Notes: generated by a model from the letters alone, not told the origin. A stretch of DNA of 64,000 nt from Verrucomicrobiales bacterium (GCA_012960505.1 DUBC01000014.1:71845-135844), one strand, 5' to 3'. Positions 29,541-38,426 are shown, numbered from the stretch's first letter. A program made the numbers and translations.

Positions 29541-29590
29541 AGTTGCTCTTGGATAGTAGCTCACTCAAAGAAACATTAAGTTTTCTTATA

Positions 29591-30088
29591 ATGAAAACTC
29601 TGACCATTGTCCGGCACGCAAAGTCCTCATGGGAAACGTCCGCAGACGATCATGACAGGCCCCTCAATGATCGAGGCATGAGCGCTGCTCCTAGGGTCGG
29701 TTCTGCGATTGCCGAGAAAGGAAAAGTTCCAGATATTATAATTAGCAGTACTGCGCTTAGGGCCGCCACAACGGCGAAGCTCATTGCAAAGGAAATAGGT
29801 ATTAAAGATTCTCTCATACATTATGATGAGCAACTGTACCTTGCTTCTATAAGAGACTATGAGGAAGTCATTTCAAGGCTCAACGAAGAGGACGGAACAG
29901 AACATGTGATGGTCGTTTCGCATAACCCGGGATCACATGAATTATGCTATTACCTGACCGGTGATGATTCGATAGATCATTTCATTACCTGTGCAGTCGC
30001 CAGGATTGATCTAGACATTGAGTTTTGGGGTCAGATCGGTTCGAAGACAGGGAAACTGATGGAATTCTTTACTCCGCACGAGCTATAG
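29591..30088 (+). CDS. sixA: SixA-like phosphohistidine phosphatase
   Basis: 165 residues, histidine-phosphatase superfamily, short SixA type. It opens with the catalytic RHAKSSWE (His8 in TIVRHAKSS), then DDHDRPLNDRG (typical SixA), STALRAATTAKL (second Arg), and ends with VVSHNPGSHE (second catalytic His). SixA removes phosphate from histidine phosphotransfer domains in E. coli; other relatives have unknown phosphoprotein or small-molecule targets, so the symbol is by similarity only. I chose the ATG at 29591, because the family begins MKTLTIVRHA; an in-frame start 48 bases earlier is less likely. Upstream is repeat family C. Confidence 0.88.
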   Translation: MKTLTIVRHAKSSWETSADDHDRPLNDRGMSAAPRVGSAIAEKGKVPDIIISSTALRAATTAKLIAKEIGIKDSLIHYDEQLYLASIRDYEEVISRLNEEDGTEHVMVVSHNPGSHELCYYLTGDDSIDHFITCAVARIDLDIEFWGQIGSKTGKLMEFFTPHEL

Positions 30089-30160
30089 GAGGGACCCTTG
30101 TGCATAGCATAATTCTAGGAGCGCGGGCTTTAATGCACAACGAAATATCAACCAAGCTCG

Positions 30161-30424
30161 TTAATCAATACAAATTAGAGCCTCGGCCAGCTCATTTTGC
30201 TCCGTTTCACTTTGAGGTAAGACCTCAGATAGGAGTTCTCCCGCTTCATTGATTACAGCAATCATTGCTTCTGCAGGGCTCGCATCATTGGATAATGATT
30301 GCGTGAACTTTGAACAAAGTGATTCAATGGCTTCACTGCCCAGCTCCTTCTCCACTCGCTCGTCCCCCAGCACCACTGCCTGACGCTCGAAGAAAGAAAC
30401 ATAAAATAATAGACCAGACTCGCA
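30161..30424 (-). pseudogene. Decayed second TPM-domain protein
   Basis: The minus-strand frame ending at 30161 reads GLLFYVSFFERQAVVLGDERV, then EAIESLCSKF, then PQSETEQNELAEAL near its end, which is the second half of a TPM domain of the short membrane-protein type that normally follows a YgcG-like gene. The start of the domain is missing: the frame meets TAA at 30427-30425, and upstream fragments in the same frame (FFPTLQPLEND around 30435-30470) look like its N-terminus. So a deletion or frameshift removed the region between them, overlapping the 3' end of the preceding TPM gene. A GTG at 30376 could start a residual 71-residue product, but this is unlikely to be functional. Confidence 0.6.
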
Positions 30425-30440
30425 TTAGTGGGCACACACA

Positions 30441-31178
30441 TCATTTTCCAAAGGTTGTAAGGTAGGAAAAAATCTTTGCCCAGAACCTCCAAGCCAGTCC
30501 TCCAGAACCGCTCGACCAAACAGAAATGAGTGTCCAGAGTCCAAGTACAATAGCCAAGATGAATGGAGGAGAAAAATTTCCTTTAGGGCCAAAGTTTGGT
30601 CGGCCATGTTCGCTTTCAATTTCGACAATATCCATTGATCGTAGTAGAATGTCGAACCCTGCAAAGATGCCTCGGCTGTACTTACTCGCTCTAAATCTTG
30701 GTGCAATTACACTGTCATAGACCCACTGGCAGTAATCACGTTTTTCCTGGAACCACCCTGCCCCGAGGATGATCCTGGCTTCGCCGCTTTCATTTGAGAA
30801 GAGTAGTAAAACACCCTTGCTGAGATTTTCTTCGTTCCCGTCGTTTCCGGACGATCCGATCTGCCACTGGTCAAAGAGACGTTCTGCAAAGTCATCAATG
30901 CTAATGTCTTCATCCACATGATCCGATATTTTATCGATGGTAACGACAATGATTGGAGTTTCTGTATTTTCGAGGAGTCGTTTTCCAAGGTCGCGAATCT
31001 TTTGCGCATGTTCTGGATGAATTAAGTTTATCTTATCGACAAGGTATTCAAGGTTCCCCGGCGGATCTAGATTTTGGATGTCCTGTGCAAGACAGTCCAT
31101 TTCCATGATTGAAAGTAAAAAGAAACAAAGAACGGAGCTACAAAGAGGACACTTTTTGTTTTGAGAAAGCCCTTTCAT
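30441..31178 (-). CDS. TPM-domain (YgcG-like) exported membrane protein
   Basis: 245 residues with a signal peptide (residues ~14-32). Residues ~40-180 form a TPM domain: LEYLVDKINLIHPE, IIVVTIDKISDHVDEDISIDDFA, DQWQIGS, LSKGVLLLFSNESGEARIILG, and GIFAGFDILLR. A transmembrane helix follows (FILAIVLGLWTLISVW). The usual glycine/serine-rich tail starts (SSGSGG) but turns after a few residues into an unusual LAWRFWAKIFSYL ending, so the 3' end may be affected by the same damage as the following pseudogene. Function is unknown; plant homologues act in photosystem II repair. Start codon overlaps the ygfZ-like stop by four bases (ATGA). Confidence 0.8.
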   Translation of the reverse strand: MKGLSQNKKCPLCSSVLCFFLLSIMEMDCLAQDIQNLDPPGNLEYLVDKINLIHPEHAQKIRDLGKRLLENTETPIIVVTIDKISDHVDEDISIDDFAERLFDQWQIGSSGNDGNEENLSKGVLLLFSNESGEARIILGAGWFQEKRDYCQWVYDSVIAPRFRASKYSRGIFAGFDILLRSMDIVEIESEHGRPNFGPKGNFSPPFILAIVLGLWTLISVWSSGSGGLAWRFWAKIFSYLTTFGK

Positions 31179-32008
31179 GAATCAGTGAAAGGAGTATTGC
31201 GAATTTCGACCGATGATTGAAGTGTTTTTTCTGCATTGTTAGCATGCACGGCACAATGGGCCCTCTTTAGATAACCTAATCCAATTACAGATCCTTTGTC
31301 AGAGCTGACGCTGGTAACGGTTCCAACTTCATTATTTTCTTCATCGCAAAGTGACCATCCCGGTGCCGGCACAGTTTCAGGATCAAAGCTAAGACCCACT
31401 AAAATACGTTTGACCTGACCCACGCTTTCGAGACGGGAAATGATTTCCTGACCCACATAACATCCCTTATGAAAGTCAACGCTGGTCCGATCCAGTAAAG
31501 CTTCCTGGGGCAATGTTTTGTGATCTAACTCGTTACCCCATTTTGGAACGCCCTGACTAATTCTTAAAGATTCCAGTACTTTCTCACTGACCCAGTCCGG
31601 GCCGGCACTGAGCTCACCTGGCCTTACCCATTGGTCCGTACCATCAATGCTGAACCGATTGGATTTGATCCCATCAATTTCGGTTTGTCCAAGATCATGA
31701 ATGAGAAGATAATCGTCGGTAACGTCAATAATCTCCACGTCGTCAGCAATGATGTATTTTGATAGCCTCTGAAAGAGGGAGTTTCTCAGTTCCGGATCCG
31801 AGTCTATGAGAAACGATTGACTCTCCTCATCTACCGAGATCCAGATGAGCCCTTCGAGTCGGCCCTTTAATGTTGTCACGCAGGCTGATATCGCTTCAAT
31901 TTCTGAAGCCTTGTTCACGTCATTACTGACTTGGCCGTTCAGGTAACGTACCCGGTCCTTACCGCTCACGCGGAACTTCGCACGTCTTGAAAGATCAATT
32001 GATTTCAT
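31175..32008 (-). CDS. ygfZ: Folate-binding YgfZ/GcvT-domain protein
   Basis: 277 residues. YgfZ (IBA57-like) uses tetrahydrofolate in assembly or repair of certain [4Fe-4S] enzymes. The diagnostic K-G-C-Y-x-G-Q-E signature is present as HKGCYVGQEIISRLES with the conserved Cys, and the N-terminus has the GcvT-like folate fold (KDRVRYLNGQVSNDV, ACVTTLKGRLEG). The length is slightly shorter than E. coli YgfZ (326) but normal for bacterial homologues. It is upstream of the TPM gene in an overlapping pair and is followed upstream by a dehydrogenase gene 49 bases away on the same strand. Confidence 0.9.
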   Translation of the reverse strand: MKSIDLSRRAKFRVSGKDRVRYLNGQVSNDVNKASEIEAISACVTTLKGRLEGLIWISVDEESQSFLIDSDPELRNSLFQRLSKYIIADDVEIIDVTDDYLLIHDLGQTEIDGIKSNRFSIDGTDQWVRPGELSAGPDWVSEKVLESLRISQGVPKWGNELDHKTLPQEALLDRTSVDFHKGCYVGQEIISRLESVGQVKRILVGLSFDPETVPAPGWSLCDEENNEVGTVTSVSSDKGSVIGLGYLKRAHCAVHANNAEKTLQSSVEIRNTPFTDS

Positions 32009-32057
32009 GCGTTGTTTTGTGTGAACCTGTCCCTGCTATTTGGAAGGGATCAATTGG

Positions 32058-32909
32058 CTAATGGCCTTTGAAATTTCTGTAAACGACCGAGTAATCTTCA
32101 TTCTCATTGCCCTCATTCATCTGAGCCATCATTGTCTGTGCGGCTGATTTAAGGACAGGCAGATCAATGCCGGCCCGTTCCGCAATGGAGAGACCAAGGT
32201 TCGCGTCCTTGAGCATGTTTTTGAGTGAGAAATGAGGTTCATAATTTCCGTCCAGCATCGTAGGAAGCTTCATGTTGGACAGACCAGAAGCGCATGCATT
32301 CACCTTCATGGCTTCAGGCATCTTATCGAGATCCACGCCGCCATTTTTGCAAACACTCAAGGCCTCTGCGAGGATTGCGACAGTAGTCGCGGAAATCATG
32401 TTTGTGGCAATTTTAAGGACCGTCGCTGCACCTACCTGACCCAGATAAGTGATGGAGTTAGAACTTGATTCGAGTAATGGGCGGACCCTTTCCAATACGT
32501 TCTCGTCTCCTCCAACATAATAGTTAAGTAGTCCACCGGCCGCGGCATCGCGGCTGCCGGTGAAAGGGCAATCCAGAAATGAAGCCCCTGAGGATTGAAT
32601 TTTTGCATTAGCTTCTTCAGTGTGCTGAGGTGAAACCGTAGCATGATTAATGATGATATGTTCCTCACTGAGTCCGGGCTCCATAGTTTCAATGACCTGA
32701 AGTAGTGCTTCTCCATCCCGCACGAATATTTGTATATGATTGCTTACCTGGGCAACTTTTAGTGGGGATTCGAGAACATTCTGATTCTGACCCGGGGTCC
32801 GGTTCCAAGCATTAACTTGCCATCCTTTTTCTCTGAGGGCCGTGGCTATTCGGCTGCCAATGATCCCAAGGCCAATGACACCTACGCTGGCCCCTTTCTC
32901 AGTAGACAT
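32058..32909 (-). CDS. 3-hydroxyisobutyrate dehydrogenase-family (beta-HAD) protein
   Basis: 283 residues, NAD(P)-dependent beta-hydroxyacid dehydrogenase fold. Rossmann motif GVIGLGIIGSRIA begins near residue 10 and is followed by NAWNRTPG with the Arg typical of NADP preference. The catalytic-domain segment DCPFTGSRDAAAGGLL and the catalytic-Lys region GAATVLKIATNMI are clear. Substrates in the family include 3-hydroxyisobutyrate, tartronate semialdehyde and glyoxylate/succinic semialdehyde; the present specificity is not readable. It is on the same strand as ygfZ. Confidence 0.87.
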   Translation of the reverse strand: MSTEKGASVGVIGLGIIGSRIATALREKGWQVNAWNRTPGQNQNVLESPLKVAQVSNHIQIFVRDGEALLQVIETMEPGLSEEHIIINHATVSPQHTEEANAKIQSSGASFLDCPFTGSRDAAAGGLLNYYVGGDENVLERVRPLLESSSNSITYLGQVGAATVLKIATNMISATTVAILAEALSVCKNGGVDLDKMPEAMKVNACASGLSNMKLPTMLDGNYEPHFSLKNMLKDANLGLSIAERAGIDLPVLKSAAQTMMAQMNEGNENEDYSVVYRNFKGH

Positions 32910-32989
32910 ATTATTAATCGCCTAATAGAAGATCATTTCTCTGCTCATGAGATGAACACGAAGGAGAGAACAATTTGGATGATTATGGA

Positions 32990-34021
32990 TTACTTCTTTG
33001 AGCTTTTGGGCTTCTTGGTTGTCCCGGTTTTTGGCTCAATGAACTTAGATTCACCGGTCGCCTTGCCGGTCTTTGGATCGACAGGAGTCACCTTGATCTT
33101 ACCGCCCTTTTCTTTTGGAAATTCTACAGCTACTGGAGGAGTAGTGGCAGTGATTGGTTTGCGAGGCTTGGATCCAGAAGGACTCGTTGAGCCGACCTTT
33201 TTGCCTGGTCTGATTGATGGAATCCTTGACGGAGCAGCAGTAATTTCAACTAGTTCCATTTCAAAAATTAGAGTGGAATTTGGTCCGATAGGTGCGCGTT
33301 TTCCCATTTCACCGTATGCAAGGTCAGAAGGAATGAATAGCCTCCACTTTGATCCGACCGGCATGATCTGAAGCGCCTCGGTCCAGCCTTTGATTACGCC
33401 TCGAACACTGAACTGACGAGGAGTTGTGCCGGTGGTCTGATCAAATACTGCGCCATCGATCAGAGTTCCCTTGTACCGAGCTTTGATTCTATCGGTTGGT
33501 TTTGGTATCGCGCCATCAGCAGCTTTAAGTATTTCATACTGGAGACCGCTTGGTAGAGTCTTAACGCCTTTCTTTTTGCCATTAGTAAGGAGGAATTTTT
33601 TACCGTCCGCTTTGTTCTTGGCAGATAGTTCATCCCATTCTTTCATGGTCTTAAGGCCGAACGCCTCCAACTGTGTTTTTTTCTGGGCAAGTTCGGATCG
33701 CTCCTTACTGAAAGCCTGGAGGATCCTGTTCTTATCCTCATCTGAAAAATCTATTTTATTGCCGGCAATGGCGGCCTTGAAACCTTCAACGAAACGTTCC
33801 ACTTCGATTGCAAGTTCCGCGTTCTTCATATTGGAGCCGATGTCAGCACCGATAAGATAACTGACAATCTTCATGTCCTTATGTTCGGTGGTTTCTTTTG
33901 GCTTGGCAGGAGCTGCTTCTTTTTTGGCCGTGGCCTTAGTGGTCTTTGCTTTGTCAGCTTGACCTGATGCAGATACAGCTAATGCAAATCCTATAGTTAA
34001 GGGGACTAGTAAACGTTTCAT
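32990..34021 (-). CDS. FKBP-type peptidyl-prolyl isomerase, exported, with basic C-terminal tail
   Basis: 343 residues with a signal peptide (MKRLLVPLTIGFALAVSASGQA). Residues ~20-50 are Lys/Ala-rich; ~48-150 resemble the helical dimerization domain of Mip/FkpA; ~155-262 is the FKBP domain with ARYKGTLIDGAVFDQT, GVIKGWTEALQIMPVGSKW and AYGEMG, IPPNSTLIFEMELV-like ending. The last ~80 residues are Pro/Lys/Thr-rich with repeating GKxT and PKTG motifs. Such a protein catalyses prolyl isomerization in the periplasm. Divergent from znuABC over 127 bases. Confidence 0.92.
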   Translation of the reverse strand: MKRLLVPLTIGFALAVSASGQADKAKTTKATAKKEAAPAKPKETTEHKDMKIVSYLIGADIGSNMKNAELAIEVERFVEGFKAAIAGNKIDFSDEDKNRILQAFSKERSELAQKKTQLEAFGLKTMKEWDELSAKNKADGKKFLLTNGKKKGVKTLPSGLQYEILKAADGAIPKPTDRIKARYKGTLIDGAVFDQTTGTTPRQFSVRGVIKGWTEALQIMPVGSKWRLFIPSDLAYGEMGKRAPIGPNSTLIFEMELVEITAAPSRIPSIRPGKKVGSTSPSGSKPRKPITATTPPVAVEFPKEKGGKIKVTPVDPKTGKATGESKFIEPKTGTTKKPKSSKK

Positions 34022-34100
34022 TGTTGAGATTTTGATAAGGTTTTTAATTAGAGGGTCGGTACTTTAATCCGATTAATACAGAGAATCAATCTACACTTAT

Positions 34101-34115
34101 TGCAATCGAGTTGCA
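34101..34115. promoter_or_regulatory. Inverted repeat upstream of znuA, possible Zur-type operator
   Basis: TGCAATCGAGTTGCA is a perfect 5-bp inverted repeat with a 5-base centre, ending 33 bases before the znuA start codon and inside the divergent region shared with the FKBP gene. It does not fit the E. coli Zur consensus, so assignment to Zur is only by position; it could also be chance. Confidence 0.3.
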
Positions 34116-34148
34116 TTTACTAAGCTGTTCAGTTAATATTTACTGATA

Positions 34149-35087
34149 ATGTGTAGCTTGAGTGGAAATTTTCGGCTTTCAGCACTGTTTTTATCAGTGT
34201 TTTTAGCTAGCTGTGGACCGAGCAGTAAAGAACGGGCTGCAATTTCAGGTGACGGACCAATTCCTGTCATTACAAGTGTCGCTCCGCACGTGGAACTGAT
34301 TCGCCGGATCGGCGGGAAAAGAATAACAGTAGATGCCCTGGTCGAACAGGGGCAAGACCCCCACAAATTTTCACCGAGCCCATCAACGATGAAAAAGCTT
34401 AGCGCTTCGAGGATCCTCTTTACGGTCGGGATGCCTTTCGAGGAACAGCTGCTCAGTAAAATAGAGTCAACCGCCTCCTCAATCAGTTTAGTTGACATTT
34501 CCGAAGGCATTGAGAAACTTGCCCTCCAGTGTGAACATGGTGAGCACTTCGAACATGAGGCGCTCGAAGGATCCGAAGAATTTGAAGAACATCACCATGA
34601 AGATGATCCTCATGTCTGGCTATCAGTTTCCGCTCTGAAGATACAGATCAAGAATATTCTTGAAGCATTGAAAAAAGAATTTCCAGATCATGGTGATGAG
34701 TTTGATGCCAATCACGAATCTCTTTACCAGGAAATCGATGCTTTGGAAAAGGAACTGAAAATAAAAATGGAGCCTTTTGGAGGCAAGAAGATATTTGTTT
34801 TTCATCCTGCATTTGGTTATTTCGCTTATGAGTATGGACTAGAACAAATGTCTGTTGAGGTTGGAGGCAATAGCCCGACTCCCAAGGAACTCTCAGATTT
34901 TTTAAAAACAGCTAGTGAAGAGAAAATAAAGGTTCTTTTTGTGCAGCCTCAATTTGACACACGCAGTGCCAATATCATTGCTGAGCGTCTCGGTGCTAAA
35001 ATCTACACGATGGATCCTCTTGAACCGGACGTAATTTCGAACCTGAAAAAAATATCTTCAGCAATTGCTGAAGGATTGAGTGAATAA
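34149..35087 (+). CDS. znuA: Zinc/manganese ABC transporter substrate-binding lipoprotein
   Basis: 312 residues. Lipoprotein signal with lipobox LASC (Cys22), so the protein is anchored on the outer face of the inner membrane or in the outer membrane. Cluster A-I fold: VAPHVELIRRIGG (His), QDPHKFSPSP (His), DDPHVWLS (His), HPAFGYFAYEYG and the final Asp in QPQFDTRSANI. A His/Glu-rich loop (about residues 122-155; HGEHFEHE, EEHHHEDD) before the third ligand is typical of Zn-specific ZnuA. First gene of an operon with the ATPase and permease; likely regulated by zinc. Confidence 0.9.
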   Translation: MCSLSGNFRLSALFLSVFLASCGPSSKERAAISGDGPIPVITSVAPHVELIRRIGGKRITVDALVEQGQDPHKFSPSPSTMKKLSASRILFTVGMPFEEQLLSKIESTASSISLVDISEGIEKLALQCEHGEHFEHEALEGSEEFEEHHHEDDPHVWLSVSALKIQIKNILEALKKEFPDHGDEFDANHESLYQEIDALEKELKIKMEPFGGKKIFVFHPAFGYFAYEYGLEQMSVEVGGNSPTPKELSDFLKTASEEKIKVLFVQPQFDTRSANIIAERLGAKIYTMDPLEPDVISNLKKISSAIAEGLSE

Positions 35088-35091
35088 GAGA

Positions 35092-35874
35092 ATGGCGAGC
35101 ATAGAGTTCAAAAATGTCAGCTTCGGATACGAAAAGGACAAGATCATCATTGAGGATGCAAGCTTCGAGCTCGAACAAGAGGAATCGATATGCATGGTCG
35201 GGCCGAACGGTGGCGGAAAGTCCACTCTGATAAAACTTTTATTAGGACTCATTCGGCCCTGGACCGGTCAGATCAGAGTCTTTGGGAATGGTCCGGAAAG
35301 TTCTAGGCACCTGATAGGTTATATGCCTCAGCACCTTAACTTTGATGATCAATTTCCGATCACTACACTCGAAGTGACCCTGATGGGGTGCCTCTCATCA
35401 GGCTCTAAGATTGGACCCTATAGCAGAAAGGATCGAGCTAGCGCGGAAGCGGCGCTCGAGAAGGTCAACTTGGGTGAAATGGCAAAGAAAAGATTCTCAA
35501 CACTTTCTGGAGGCCAACGTCAACGGGCTCTTATTGCCAGGGCACTGGTCAGTGATCCCAAAATCTTGTTACTTGATGAGCCGACTGCTAACGTTGACCA
35601 GAGCGTTGAGGAAGAGTTTCATAATACTCTCAAGGAATTGGCCGAGCAGATTTCCATAGTTCTGGTCTCTCATGATCTGGGCTTTGTGTCTGGCTGGCTC
35701 GAGCATGTGCTTTGCGTTAACCGTTCCGTTCACATGCATCCAACAGCGAGCATTGACGGAAAAACACTCAATGAAATTTTCGGAGATAATATAGTGGCAA
35801 TTCGTCATGATCACGACTGCCCTCCAGGCGAACACATTCATCATCATGGGGAGGATTGCGACCATGGGAAGTGA
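35092..35874 (+). CDS. znuC: Zinc ABC transporter ATP-binding protein
   Basis: 260 residues. Walker A GPNGGGKST, Q-loop PQHL, signature LSGGQRQR and Walker B ILLLDEP with D-loop are all present; H-loop is LVSHD. The C-terminal tail is unusual for the ATPase, with many His and Cys (RHDHDCPPGEHIHHHGED, CDHGK) and might bind metal. The start may be ATG 35092 (MASIEFKNVSFGY) or a GTG at 35080 that has AAGGA four bases upstream and overlaps znuA; I cannot decide and the family start fits 35092. Works with ZnuA and ZnuB. Confidence 0.9.
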   Translation: MASIEFKNVSFGYEKDKIIIEDASFELEQEESICMVGPNGGGKSTLIKLLLGLIRPWTGQIRVFGNGPESSRHLIGYMPQHLNFDDQFPITTLEVTLMGCLSSGSKIGPYSRKDRASAEAALEKVNLGEMAKKRFSTLSGGQRQRALIARALVSDPKILLLDEPTANVDQSVEEEFHNTLKELAEQISIVLVSHDLGFVSGWLEHVLCVNRSVHMHPTASIDGKTLNEIFGDNIVAIRHDHDCPPGEHIHHHGEDCDHGK

Positions 35875-36733
35875 GCTCATTAATGCGCTCAACGAGCCCT
35901 TATTTGATTTTTTGCGCTATGCTCTGGCCGCGGGCCTGTTGGCGAGTCTGTCATTCGGTATTGTGGGAACCTATGTGGTGACTAAGAGGATTACCTATAT
36001 AGCAGGCGCCATTGCGCATTGTGCACTTGGTGGGATCGGGTTCGGACTATATGCCAAACATGAGTTGGGCTGGCAATGGTTTGACCCGCTGTACGGTGCC
36101 ATCATTGCTGCTGTGATTTCATCGTTAATCATAGGAACTGTTGTTCTGACTAGGAGTGAACGCGAAGATACTGTCATTGGTGCGACCTGGGCCGTCGGTA
36201 TGGCTGTGGGTTTTCTTTTCATCAAGATGGTCAGGACCGTGACCGTCAATATTGAGAGTTGGCTATTTGGAGACATTAATTTTGTGAGCAGTTCAGATCT
36301 TTGGACCGTTGCCATTCTTGGCGTTTCTGTCTTGATATTGACGATCTTTTTTCACAAGCAATTTGTGGCCATATGCTTTGATGAAGAATTCGCTCGTTCC
36401 CGCGGTATTAATGTTCCCTTTTTTTACATGCTTTTGTTATTAATGTCTGCCGTGACTGTCGTTCTTCTGGTCAGAGTCATTGGTATCATTATGGTCATTG
36501 CCTTACTCACTTTGCCGGCAGCGTTAGGTTCTAGGTTAGCCAAAGGTCTTCCCGGAATGATGGTTTGGGCCGTTCTCATCTGCTCAATATTTTTGCTTTT
36601 GGGGTTGGAATTTTCTATGAGAATTGATGCTCCTGCAGGTCCCAGCATCATTCTGGTGGCCGGGGCTGCTTATTTTGGTTTCTTATTAATAGACAAGATC
36701 CTAGGTTACATTAAGAGTCACGGAGACAAGTGA
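35864..36733 (+). CDS. znuB: Zinc ABC transporter permease
   Basis: 289 residues, eight or nine hydrophobic segments, ABC-3 family. Typical segments are GTYVVTKRITYIAGAIAHCALGG, SEREDTVIGATWAVGMAVG and LRVIGIIMVIALLTLPAA-type (VRVIGIIMVIALLTLPAALG). I chose ATG 35864 since GGGGAGGA lies eight bases upstream and the family begins there; the frame is open back to 35807 but would overlap znuC heavily. The real overlap with the znuC stop is 11 bases, which suggests translational coupling. Confidence 0.92.
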   Translation: MGSELINALNEPLFDFLRYALAAGLLASLSFGIVGTYVVTKRITYIAGAIAHCALGGIGFGLYAKHELGWQWFDPLYGAIIAAVISSLIIGTVVLTRSEREDTVIGATWAVGMAVGFLFIKMVRTVTVNIESWLFGDINFVSSSDLWTVAILGVSVLILTIFFHKQFVAICFDEEFARSRGINVPFFYMLLLLMSAVTVVLLVRVIGIIMVIALLTLPAALGSRLAKGLPGMMVWAVLICSIFLLLGLEFSMRIDAPAGPSIILVAGAAYFGFLLIDKILGYIKSHGDK

Positions 36734-36779
36734 CTAATCTTGTCCTTTTAAGTATATTAATTAAGTGAATCGCATCTTC

Positions 36780-37487
36780 ATGAAACTGTTTCAGGCGAGT
36801 TGCTTGATCTTATTTGTAAGTATTCAGTCACTCATTGCTGAAATTCCGATAGCCAATGAGGCTGACCAAAGGGTCCAGGCAGAAGGAAAGGGATGGAGGC
36901 TCGAGAAGGCAGTAATCAAAGATACTGAACGGCCGCGAATCTTATTGATAGGAGATTCAATTCTGAATGGCTATGCCCGCTATGTGATTAAAAAACTGAA
37001 CGGTAAAGCGTATGTGGATATCTGGGTGAATCCTTATCATCAGTCAGAAGGTCTGAACAAAATATTGGCCCTTGTCCTATCTGAGGGCCCTTATGATTTA
37101 GTTCATTTTAATGTCGGATTGCATGGATGGCAGGAAGGAAGAATAAAGGAAGGCACGTTTGTTTCTTTAACAAAAGATTATGTCAAAGTCATCAAATCAG
37201 AGGCTCCGAAAGCAAAGTTGATATGGGCAAATACAACTCCTGTGACAGTTAAGAATAATGTTAAGGAGCTAGATCCAGAAATTAATCCAACCATTATTGA
37301 GCATAACAAAATGGCAGATTCTATCATGAAAGAAATGGGCGTTCCAATTAACGACTTTTATTCCGTGCTAAATAAGAACAGGAGCCTAGCAAAGGGCGAT
37401 CGGTTCCATTGGACAGGCCCCGCCTATTCTCTATTAGGAGAAATGGTGGTCAACTCTGCCGAGCGTGAGATTCTACCTGAACCTTAA
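36780..37487 (+). CDS. Secreted SGNH/GDSL-type hydrolase
   Basis: 235 residues with a signal peptide ([21 protein letters not shown]). The block-I motif [10 protein letters not shown] carries the nucleophile Ser; GLHGW (block III-like Gly-x-His, in place of GxND) and the C-terminal [11 protein letters not shown] with an Asp/His pair (DRFHW) complete the arrangement. Family members are esterases or acetylhydrolases of cell-wall or plant polysaccharides. Substrate is unknown. The ATG at 36780 is used because an upstream GTG lacks a Shine-Dalgarno sequence. Confidence 0.8.
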   Translation: MKLFQASCLILFVSIQSLIAEIPIANEADQRVQAEGKGWRLEKAVIKDTERPRILLIGDSILNGYARYVIKKLNGKAYVDIWVNPYHQSEGLNKILALVLSEGPYDLVHFNVGLHGWQEGRIKEGTFVSLTKDYVKVIKSEAPKAKLIWANTTPVTVKNNVKELDPEINPTIIEHNKMADSIMKEMGVPINDFYSVLNKNRSLAKGDRFHWTGPAYSLLGEMVVNSAEREILPEP

Positions 37488-37579
37488 CATTTCTTAACAT
37501 ATTAATTAGGAGAGGAACTGATCTATTTTTTCCTAGGAGGATTTGAAGTCTATTGTATTAATAAAAGAAACTTGCGTTG

Positions 37580-38317
37580 ATGATAGAGAAGACGATTTGG
37601 GATCAGGAAAGGAAGGCGATGCAGGACATACATCGTGAACTGACTGGGGGTGATCTAGATGCCTGGAATTATAGGATGTATGAGCCCGTATCAGCAACTG
37701 GGACCTTGAGTCCTGAAGGCAGTGAGAAATTCACTAACTATAAAGATAAATGGGAAAAAGCTCACCATTATGTCGAGTCTAACGAAGATAGAATGCTTTC
37801 AAGATGCTGGAATAATTTGCCAGAATCGTCACCTTTGCGAATAGCTGGAACCGATCAGTTTTATTTGATGTGGACCCGGCAAACACGAAACAGACAAGCT
37901 CTTGTTTCGATCGATGCAGCCTGTGAAATAATACATTCTATTATATTGGCTGATCATTTTAATGAGACAGGGTTTGAACCTAAAAGTGAAAGGTTTGGCG
38001 TTTATAAGGAGCATGTCGCTTGGCTCATGAGAGGAGCCGAACCTCATTACGTAGAGAATTGGTCCAGGGACTACGTTAAGTGCAAAAATAATGCGAGGAA
38101 TTCTGATCAGATCTTGTTGGAAATCATTTCAGTTTATGATGTTCTCAGTGCGAACTGCATTGATGATGACTGGACCCAGATTCCTAACGCAACAAGCATA
38201 AGGGATTACATTTGTGATCAAAACAATGAAAGATCAGATGATCCTCAACTCCTAAGTGATGTGTTCTGGGAAGAAAAAATGAGAGCGGCATCCATGTTCA
38301 TTCCTCTTATCTATTAG
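37580..38317 (+). CDS. Protein of unknown function
   Basis: 245 residues, no signal peptide or membrane segment, rich in Trp, Asp, Asn and Tyr. I recognise no family. The first third is charged (MIEKTIWDQERKAMQDIH) and the rest has mixed alpha-like segments. It has one ATG start preceded by a TTG; the gene stands alone with 90 bases before and 110 after. Codon use looks like that of the neighbours, so it is likely real. No function is proposed. Confidence 0.65.
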   Translation: MIEKTIWDQERKAMQDIHRELTGGDLDAWNYRMYEPVSATGTLSPEGSEKFTNYKDKWEKAHHYVESNEDRMLSRCWNNLPESSPLRIAGTDQFYLMWTRQTRNRQALVSIDAACEIIHSIILADHFNETGFEPKSERFGVYKEHVAWLMRGAEPHYVENWSRDYVKCKNNARNSDQILLEIISVYDVLSANCIDDDWTQIPNATSIRDYICDQNNERSDDPQLLSDVFWEEKMRAASMFIPLIY

Positions 38318-38426
38318 ATTGTTGATAGTGTTGAGCATTGCTCTTTAAGAGATGCCTTTAAAGATTCGGAATTGAATTATTATTAGTTATTGCTTCAGAG
38401 CCCTGCCCTGCTTTTATAAAACAGTC

